From Candidatus Methanoperedens sp. (GTDB lineage: Archaea; Halobacteriota; Methanosarcinia; Methanosarcinales; Methanoperedenaceae), in NCBI GenBank assembly GCA_027460615.1, contig JAPZAO010000023.1:1-33444 (forward strand): a stretch of 33,444 bases of DNA, given 5' to 3'. The position numbers and the translations under genes were made by a program. Of the stretch, positions 28,020-33,444 are shown in pieces. The notes under the pieces were generated by a model. That model was not told where the DNA came from and made no database searches. It was given only the letters and a program-made list of their open reading frames with translations. Position 1 is the first letter of the stretch. Every line of letters starts with the position of its first letter.

Positions 28020-28265
28020 GTGAAACAGATCATTCAGAATTATAAGACTGGTGAAATAAGATTAGAAGAAGTTTCTCCTCCTATCTGTAGGCCTGGTGGA
28101 GTGTTGGTTAGGAATGTTGCCTCTGCAGTTAGTTTGGGTACAGAACGGTCCATCATAGATTTAGGAAAGAAAAGCCTGCTTGGTAAAGCAAGAGCACGGC
28201 CTGACCTTTTTAAGGAAGCTTTCAATAAAGCTCAAAGAGAAGGATTCTGGAAGACATTTCAGTAA
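28020..28265 (+). pseudogene. N-terminal remnant of a bi-domain (zinc dehydrogenase/Gfo-Idh) oxidoreductase
   Basis: The 81-residue frame starts MKQIIQNYKTGEIRLEEV at GTG 28020 and includes PPICRPGGVLVRNVASAVSL, GTERSIIDLGKKSLLGKAR and a KAQREGF helix. These are the opening residues of the large bi-domain oxidoreductases in polysaccharide loci (about 700 residues). The frame stops at TAA 28263-28265, far short of the family length. The downstream fragment continues in the same frame from 28266 but belongs to a different protein family, so a deletion joined two genes here. Confidence 0.7.
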
Positions 28266-28268
28266 ACA

Positions 28269-28484
28269 ATGGGGAGGCTCGATACACCAAATCTCCCCCT
28301 TGGCACTGTCGAGGACTATTGTAACAAGGCTTTCCGGTCGTTTTATTACGGCCCAAAGTATGTGTGGCAGAGAATCAAAAAAATTCGTGACAGTGAGGAG
28401 TTTATCCGAGTAGCCAAGTCAGGATTCTATGCCTTGAGATCTCTCCCAACGTTAGGAAGGGTAATGTTGAAGAAGGTTCGCTAG
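28269..28484 (+). pseudogene. C-terminal remnant, probably of a B12-binding radical-SAM protein
   Basis: The 71-residue frame includes LDTPNLPLGTVEDYCNKAFR, SFYYGPKYVWQRIKKIRDS and a basic end, which resembles the extreme C-terminus of cobalamin-binding radical-SAM proteins (pattern AYREFYxRPxYI-x-RLxxIR). No Cys-x3-Cys-x2-Cys is present, so it cannot be active. It is in the same frame as the oxidoreductase head before it, with TAA at 28263-28265 in between. Assignment by pattern only. Confidence 0.6.
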
Positions 28485-28539
28485 AATGCAGTTCTATCAA
28501 GATGTCTGATTTCCCTATTCGTTCCCAGGAGGTATGTAA

Positions 28540-29487
28540 ATGTTTTCAGGCAAAACCCTCTTGATTACTGGTGGTACCGGTTCTTTTGGTAATGCTGTAT
28601 TACAAAGATTCTTACACACTGATGTAAAAGAAATCCGTGTCTTTAGCAGAGACGAAAAGAAGCAGGAAGATATGCGGATCGAGCTCAAGAACGACAAGGT
28701 AAAATTTTATATCGGGGATGTACGCAATTATGAAAGTGTCAATTTCGCGATGCCGGGTGTCGACTATGTCTTTCAAGCTGCTGCCTTAAAGCAGGTACCT
28801 TCCTGCGAGTTCTACCCCATGGAGGCGGTGCGGACCAATATCCTTGGTGCGGAAAATGTCCTGAATGCGGCCTTGGCCAATGATGTGAAGAAAGTAATCA
28901 TGCTAAGCACCGACAAAGCCGTGTATCCCATCAATGCCATGGGGATTTCCAAGGCCATGATGGAGAAACTGATGGTGGCAAAGTCAAAGACAGCCGATAA
29001 GAGCAAAACCATCTTGTGCGGGACGCGGTACGGTAATGTGATAGCCTCGCGAGGCTCTGTTATTCCTCTCTTTGTGAAACAGGCCAAGGAGGGGAAACCC
29101 CTTACCGTGACCGACCCAAGGATGACCCGTTTCCTCATGTCGCTGGATGATTCCGTTGACCTTGTGCTCTATGCATACAAGCATGCAAAACAGGGAGATA
29201 TTTTTGTCCAGAAAGCCCCTGCAAGTACCATAATGGATCTGGCTATCGCCATAAAGGAGATTTTTAAGAGTAACAGTGAGATAAAAATAATCGGAACGCG
29301 TCACGGTGAAAAGCTCTACGAAACCTTGCTTACGAGGGAGGAACTGGCAAAGGCCGAAGACCTTGGCAGTTATTATCGGATAAAGGCGGATGTCAGGGAT
29401 TTGAATTATGCTAAGTATTTTACCGAAGGAGAAGAACAGGTGTCACTCCTGGAAGATTACAACTCTCATAATACGAAGAGACGGTAA
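28540..29487 (+). CDS. fnlA: UDP-GlcNAc 4,6-dehydratase/5-epimerase (FnlA/CapE/WbjB), C-terminus truncated
   Basis: FnlA/CapE starts UDP-L-FucNAc synthesis by dehydrating and 5-epimerising UDP-GlcNAc. The protein has GGTGSFG (11-17), the STDKAVYP block, and Met134-x3-Lys138 (NAMGISK), where this branch replaces the SDR tyrosine with methionine. AGGAGGT precedes ATG 28540. Family members end some 20-30 residues beyond the YNSHNT(R/K)R motif; here the stop comes right after YNSHNTKRR, so the tail is missing. The frame collides there with the start of fnlB. Function may survive because the missing part is at the end. Confidence 0.9.
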   Translation: MFSGKTLLITGGTGSFGNAVLQRFLHTDVKEIRVFSRDEKKQEDMRIELKNDKVKFYIGDVRNYESVNFAMPGVDYVFQAAALKQVPSCEFYPMEAVRTNILGAENVLNAALANDVKKVIMLSTDKAVYPINAMGISKAMMEKLMVAKSKTADKSKTILCGTRYGNVIASRGSVIPLFVKQAKEGKPLTVTDPRMTRFLMSLDDSVDLVLYAYKHAKQGDIFVQKAPASTIMDLAIAIKEIFKSNSEIKIIGTRHGEKLYETLLTREELAKAEDLGSYYRIKADVRDLNYAKYFTEGEEQVSLLEDYNSHNTKRR

Positions 29488-29519
29488 CCGGCTCCAAGGG
29501 GTTCATTGGAAAGAACCTC

Positions 29520-30584
29520 ATGGTAGCCTTATTGAGACAAGAGAACGTCAAAGTCACTGGTTTTGATGCAGACGATAATGTCTCCTTACTCAGGGAGGGA
29601 TTAAAGGACGTTGGCATTATTTATCACCTTGCGGGAGTCAACCGCCCTGGAAAGGTTGAGGAATTTGAGACAGGGCATGCAGGGTTTACACAACAAATGT
29701 TATCCCTTCTGTCAGAACAAGACAGAAAGCCGGCGATTGTCCTATCATCTTCCATTCAGGCCGAACTCGATAACCCTTACGGCGTCAGTAAGAAAAAAGT
29801 AGAGGACCTTCTCTTTGATTACAGCAAAAATACAGGCGCTCCGGTCTTTATCCATCGACTTCCGAATGTGTTTGGCAAGTGGTGCCGCCCGAACTACAAT
29901 TCAGTGGTGGCAACGTTTTGCTACAATATCGCGCATGATCTCCCTATAACTATCTCTGACAGGGAAAGGCTGATGGAGCTGGTATATATCGATGACGTCA
30001 TTGCCAGTTTCCTGGATGTTTTGCATAATAGTGAGAGGCGACCTTCAGATAAATATCTGAGCGTGCGCCCGGTTTACAAGATCAAGCTCGGTGAACTCGC
30101 TGACAGAATATACCATTTGCGGGATATTCGTAAAACCCTTGTCGTGCCTGATCTGAAAGAGAGCTTCATGAAGTGCCTTTACGCGACCTATCTTTCCTAT
30201 CTTGAGAAAGATGACTTTTCCTATCCCCTGGACCTGAAAACCGATAACAGGGGGAGTCTGGCGGAAGTAATCAAATCCGAACATTTCGGGCAGATATTCG
30301 TCTCAAAATCCCATGCTGACATTATCCGGGGGAGCCATTACCACGACACCAAGATCGAAAAGTTCTGCGTCATCAAGGGTAGGGCGGTTATTAAACTAAG
30401 GCATATCCTGGAGGATAAGGTTCTGTCATACCATGTTTCCGGCGATAAGATCGAAATAGTGGACATTCCGCCGGGATACACACATTCCATCGAAAACCTT
30501 TCTGATGAAGAAATGATTGTCCTCTTCTGGTCAGATCAGATATTCAACTCCGAGAAACCGGATACCTATCAGAACGAGGTGTGA
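29520..30584 (+). CDS. fnlB: FnlB/CapF/WbjC-type UDP-sugar reductase/epimerase, N-terminus disturbed
   Basis: The protein has an SDR domain with an NPYGVSKKK (Tyr-x3-Lys) motif and a C-terminal cupin (IRGSHYHDTKIEKFCVIKGR, then PPGYTHSIEN), the two-domain layout of CapF, which 3-epimerises and reduces the FnlA product. In-frame sequence before ATG 29520 reads TVTGSKGFIGKNL (29481-29519), clearly the conserved GxxGxxG start, but no ATG, GTG or TTG precedes it before TAA at 29469. Starting at 29520 would omit the NAD-binding loop. A -1 shift from the fnlA frame just before its stop would produce a fused protein. Confidence 0.85.
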   Translation: MVALLRQENVKVTGFDADDNVSLLREGLKDVGIIYHLAGVNRPGKVEEFETGHAGFTQQMLSLLSEQDRKPAIVLSSSIQAELDNPYGVSKKKVEDLLFDYSKNTGAPVFIHRLPNVFGKWCRPNYNSVVATFCYNIAHDLPITISDRERLMELVYIDDVIASFLDVLHNSERRPSDKYLSVRPVYKIKLGELADRIYHLRDIRKTLVVPDLKESFMKCLYATYLSYLEKDDFSYPLDLKTDNRGSLAEVIKSEHFGQIFVSKSHADIIRGSHYHDTKIEKFCVIKGRAVIKLRHILEDKVLSYHVSGDKIEIVDIPPGYTHSIENLSDEEMIVLFWSDQIFNSEKPDTYQNEV

Positions 30585-30687
30585 AACACAGAAACCGTTT
30601 TTGAATTTAGATTGTTGAGTTGTGAATAATTGTCGCTGGCCTGGGAAAAACCTTTAAAAAGAACATTTGGGTTCTGCGAGGTACAAA

Positions 30688-31815
30688 TTGAAGAAAATTA
30701 AAGTGATGACCATTGTTGGGACAAGGCCTGAAATCATCAGGTTATCCCGGGTAATGGCAAAGCTTGATAGGTACGCTGCCCATACCCTGGTCCATACAGG
30801 GCAGAACTATGATTATGAGCTGAACGAGATATTTTTCAAGGATCTTGGAATTCGGAAACCCGACTATTTCTTGGAGGCGGCAGTAGGGTCTGTTGCCGAA
30901 ACCATCGGACAAGTGATAAGTAGGGTTGACAAGGTGCTCGCAAAGGAGAAGCCCGAGGCGGTATTGATTCTGGGTGACACGAATAGTTGTCTCTCAGCCA
31001 TTCCGGCCAAGCGGCGGAAGATTCCTATATTCCACATGGAGGCAGGGAATCGCTGCTTTGATCAGAGGGTGCCCGAAGAGACGAATCGAAAAATCGTGGA
31101 TCATATCAGTGACATCAATCTGACGTACAGTTCCATTGCGCGAGAATATCTCCTTCGGGAGGGGCTTCCCCCTGAGCGGGTGATAAAGAGCGGAAGTCCA
31201 ATGTTCGAAGTGCTCCATCACTATATGGCTGGGATAAATAAATCACAAGTATTGAAGCGGTTGAACCTGAAGAGGCTGGAGTATTTTGCGGTGAGCGCTC
31301 ATCGTGAGGAGAACGTGGACTCAGATATCAATCTCACAAAGCTTGCCATTATTCTCAACAGTCTGGCAAAGACGTATAAGAAAAGGATTATTGTATCCAC
31401 CCATCCAAGGACTAGGAAAAGGATTGAAACCAATGGGGTGAAGTTTCACGATAAAATCGAACTCCTGAAACCACTTGGCTTTTTTGATTATGTCCACTTG
31501 CAGAAGAACGCTTATGCAGTACTTTCGGATAGCGGCACAATTACGGAGGAGTCCTCGATATTAAATTTCCCGGCCTTGAATATCAGGGAAGCCCACGAAC
31601 GCCCCGAAGGCATGGAAGAAGGGGCGGTGATGATGACCGGATTGGAGATTGATCGTGTACATCAGGGCCTGGCCATCTTGGAAGAACAAAGCCGTGATGA
31701 AAACCGGACTTTACAAATAGTTGATGACTACAATGTGCCGAATGTCTCTGACAAGGTAGTCCGCATAATCATAAGTTACACCGATTATATCAATCGAATT
31801 GTTTGGCAGAAGTGA
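30688..31815 (+). CDS. fnlC: UDP-N-acetylglucosamine 2-epimerase-family enzyme (FnlC/CapG/WbjD)
   Basis: The last step to UDP-L-FucNAc, a C2 epimerisation, is done by FnlC/CapG. The protein of 375 residues begins [20 protein letters not shown] and has [33 protein letters not shown] and [11 protein letters not shown], the family's catalytic and UDP-binding motifs. TTG 30688 is chosen because GAGGT lies about six bases upstream and homologues start with MKK; TTG 30667 would add seven residues. Placed directly after fnlA and fnlB, as in E. coli O26 and P. aeruginosa O11-type clusters. Confidence 0.92.
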   Translation: MKKIKVMTIVGTRPEIIRLSRVMAKLDRYAAHTLVHTGQNYDYELNEIFFKDLGIRKPDYFLEAAVGSVAETIGQVISRVDKVLAKEKPEAVLILGDTNSCLSAIPAKRRKIPIFHMEAGNRCFDQRVPEETNRKIVDHISDINLTYSSIAREYLLREGLPPERVIKSGSPMFEVLHHYMAGINKSQVLKRLNLKRLEYFAVSAHREENVDSDINLTKLAIILNSLAKTYKKRIIVSTHPRTRKRIETNGVKFHDKIELLKPLGFFDYVHLQKNAYAVLSDSGTITEESSILNFPALNIREAHERPEGMEEGAVMMTGLEIDRVHQGLAILEEQSRDENRTLQIVDDYNVPNVSDKVVRIIISYTDYINRIVWQK

Positions 31816-31846
31816 TATCAAGTTAGCAATATGTTGAAAAATTCCA

Positions 31847-33121
31847 ATGGCGAACATTCTGATCCTGACTCTAGTGTTTCCACCTGACAGCGTTTCGACT
31901 GCCCAAATTATGGGTGAACTTGGGGTAGACCTTGAAGCGCGTGGTCATAAGGTTACAGTCTTGACTACCTCACCTCATTACAATCGAGATTTAAAAGCCG
32001 AGTCTCTGCAGCCACTTCGCGGCTACTGGGGGCCAATACTGAAAAGGAGTGTTTACCACGGTATACAGGTCTACCATACATTCATGCCGAGGAAAAGTAA
32101 AAATGTCTTATTCCGACTTTTAGCATGGGTCGGATTTCACTTTATTAGTACGGTAGCTGGCATGACAGTGGTTCCCAAACCTGACCTCATCATCACACCG
32201 TCTCCTCCTCTCACAATTGGCCTAAGCGCCTGGATTCTCGGGGTCTTCCATCGTGCCTCGTACATTTACAATGTTCAGGAGATATATCCCGACATAGCGA
32301 TTCGTTTAGGTGCTGTTCGCAACAAATGGCTGACCGAATTGTTATTCCGCCTTGAGCTTTTTGTCTACAAGAAAGCAAGTTGCGTTACAGTTATTGCACC
32401 CCGGATGTGCGAAAGGCTGCTAGGAAAAGGAGTACCTCGAGAAAAAGTCAAAGTGATTCCAAACTTTATAGATATCGGCGACATTAGTCCTCTTCCTAAA
32501 GACAACGAATTCAGCCGCTTGTATAAAGTTCATGACAAGTTCGTGGTAAATTACGCAGGGAACTTGGGACCGGCCCAGGGGTTGGAAAGTTTCCTTGAGG
32601 CTGCTAAGTTGTTACGAGATGAGTCTGGCATTCGCTTCATGATGATGGGGGATGGCATTCTCCGTGAAACGCTAAAACAGCGCGCCACAGAGCTAAATCT
32701 ATCAAATTTTACTTTTCTCCCTTACCAACGTTATTCGTTGATGCCCCAAATTTACGCGGCTTCTGATATATGCCTTGTGCCACAGGCCGCTGAGACAGGC
32801 TGTGATGCTATACCATCTAAGGTATATCGCATTATGGCCTCTGGACGACCGGTGCTGGCTTATACAGACCTGAATTCAGACTTAGCGCACCTTGTGACCG
32901 ATGTGGGCTGCGGTGTAACCGTTCAGGCGGACTCACCCAAAGTGCTAGCCAATACCATTTTGGGGGCATATCAGAATCAGGATCGGTGGCGACAGATGGG
33001 ACAGTTGGGGCGTGCTTGTGTGGTGCAACACTATGCTCGCTCTGTAGTCACTGGCCAATATAATGATTTGATTCAGACGTTGACAACTGGGAGGGTGAGG
33101 GCAAAAAATAACACAAGTTGA
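31847..33121 (+). CDS. GT4-family glycosyltransferase, probable L-FucNAc transferase (WbuB-like)
   Basis: The 424-residue GT-B enzyme starts MANILILTLVFPPDSVSTAQ and has PHYNRDLKAES, NVQEIYPDIAIRLG, GNLGPAQGLESFLEA, GDGILRETLK and ETGCDAIPSKVYRIMASGRP, the pattern of WbuB-type transferases that add L-FucNAc in E. coli O-antigens. Its position right after fnlABC supports that donor. The proposed reaction is inference from context; the GT4 fold is secure. The ribosome-binding site is weak. Confidence 0.8.
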   Translation: MANILILTLVFPPDSVSTAQIMGELGVDLEARGHKVTVLTTSPHYNRDLKAESLQPLRGYWGPILKRSVYHGIQVYHTFMPRKSKNVLFRLLAWVGFHFISTVAGMTVVPKPDLIITPSPPLTIGLSAWILGVFHRASYIYNVQEIYPDIAIRLGAVRNKWLTELLFRLELFVYKKASCVTVIAPRMCERLLGKGVPREKVKVIPNFIDIGDISPLPKDNEFSRLYKVHDKFVVNYAGNLGPAQGLESFLEAAKLLRDESGIRFMMMGDGILRETLKQRATELNLSNFTFLPYQRYSLMPQIYAASDICLVPQAAETGCDAIPSKVYRIMASGRPVLAYTDLNSDLAHLVTDVGCGVTVQADSPKVLANTILGAYQNQDRWRQMGQLGRACVVQHYARSVVTGQYNDLIQTLTTGRVRAKNNTS

Positions 33122-33186
33122 CGACACGAAAAGATAAAGTCTCGAAAAAGCTCAAAACTTCCAAACCTTCTAACTTTGTTTTTTAA

Positions 33187-33233
33187 ATATTAGGGACACA
33201 TTTATATTAGGGACACATACCTTTTTAAAAAGG
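33187..33233 (+). repeat. Duplicated ATATTAGGGACACAT and an adjoining palindrome
   Basis: Two identical 15-base copies, 33187-33201 and 33204-33218, are spaced 17 bases apart. They are followed by the perfect palindrome CCTTTTTAAAAAGG at 33220-33233. A further hairpin AAAGCT-CAA-AGCTTT is at 33244-33258. The pattern resembles sequences near IS200/REP-type transposase elements in some environmental genomes, but no transposase gene is visible. Confidence 0.65.
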
Positions 33234-33293
33234 CGCAAGGATTAAAGCTCAAAGCTTTTGACCTTCCTGACTCCATTTTTCAGTCAGATTCTT

Positions 33294-33444
33294 ATGGCAA
33301 ACTCTAAACTGGTATACACCGATTCTGGAGGAATTCAAGAAGAGACGACAATTTTAGGTATCCCATGTCTGACTCTGCGCGAAAATACGGAGAGACCTAT
33401 TACGATAACAGAAGGTACGAATACCTTAGTGGGAAGCGATCGAG
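33294..33444 (+). pseudogene. 3'-part of a UDP-GlcNAc 2-epimerase (wecB-like) gene, headless and cut by the window end
   Basis: From ATG 33294 the frame reads [20 protein letters not shown] and [18 protein letters not shown], the conserved final third of non-hydrolysing UDP-GlcNAc 2-epimerases (DSGGxQEE, ENTERP). The N-terminal two-thirds is missing, and the open frame begins only at 33246. It is not continuous with fnlC. It may be a degraded gene; its 3' end lies beyond the window. Confidence 0.7.

Overview
The window is a Gram-negative surface-polysaccharide (O-antigen or capsule-like) biosynthesis locus. Every gene I accept is on the + strand. Evidence for the locus type is a Wzx-type flippase, a Wzy-type polymerase, nucleotide-sugar enzymes, many glycosyltransferases, and a GT9 (heptosyltransferase-like) enzyme. 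The host cannot be named from sequence alone. Mixed ATG/GTG/TTG starts, purine-rich Shine-Dalgarno sites and the array/remnant-rich intergenic DNA would fit an environmental Desulfobacterota- or Nitrospirota-like genome, but that is only an impression.

Region 1 (1-5.9 kb) is a scrambled accessory zone. It holds the end of a four-helix-bundle (S23-type) gene, a gmd gene with an in-frame TGA, a PIN-domain toxin-like gene with its small partner, and an fcl-like gene. Further on come a DUF5678-like/retropepsin-like pair and an SGNH hydrolase. Eight stretches of a degenerate 9-bp tandem repeat (consensus about A-R-A-C-C-A-R-A-Y) separate these genes, and one lies in frame inside the fcl-like gene. 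Between the arrays lie two broken fcl 3' ends and one broken gmd 5' end, so the arrays and gene fragments appear to have been reshuffled.

Region 2 (5.9-10.2 kb) is a sugar-nucleotide module: three SDR-family epimerase/reductase genes and a DegT/DnrJ/EryC1 aminotransferase. It ends in a tiny chimera joining the start of an alpha-1,2-fucosyltransferase to the end of an unrelated protein.

Region 3 (10.2-21.0 kb) is strongly AT-rich. It encodes the flippase, polymerase, a GT9 enzyme, a GT-C membrane protein, a methyltransferase, GtrA, UDP-galactopyranose mutase, a probable galactofuranosyltransferase and a CgeB-like glycosyltransferase. The genes are tightly packed or overlapping and probably form one operon. 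A galactofuranose-containing glycan is implied.

Region 4 (21.2-33.1 kb) has higher GC. It encodes a second CgeB-like glycosyltransferase, two GT4 enzymes, an FkbM methyltransferase and the WbuX-HisH-WbuZ amidation set, which converts a sugar N-acetyl/carboxamide group to an amidine. It continues with the FnlA-FnlB-FnlC pathway to UDP-N-acetyl-L-fucosamine and a WbuB-like transferase. Two deletion scars interrupt it: an oxidoreductase-head/radical-SAM-tail pair at 28.0-28.5 kb, and an fnlA/fnlB junction where fnlA lost its tail and fnlB its start. The window ends in a headless wecB-like fragment next to short direct and inverted repeats.

Taken together, the glycan probably contains galactofuranose, L-FucNAc and an amidino sugar. 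The GDP-L-fucose branch (gmd, fcl, fucosyltransferase) appears to be decaying. No Wzz and no initiating sugar-phosphate transferase is present in the window.
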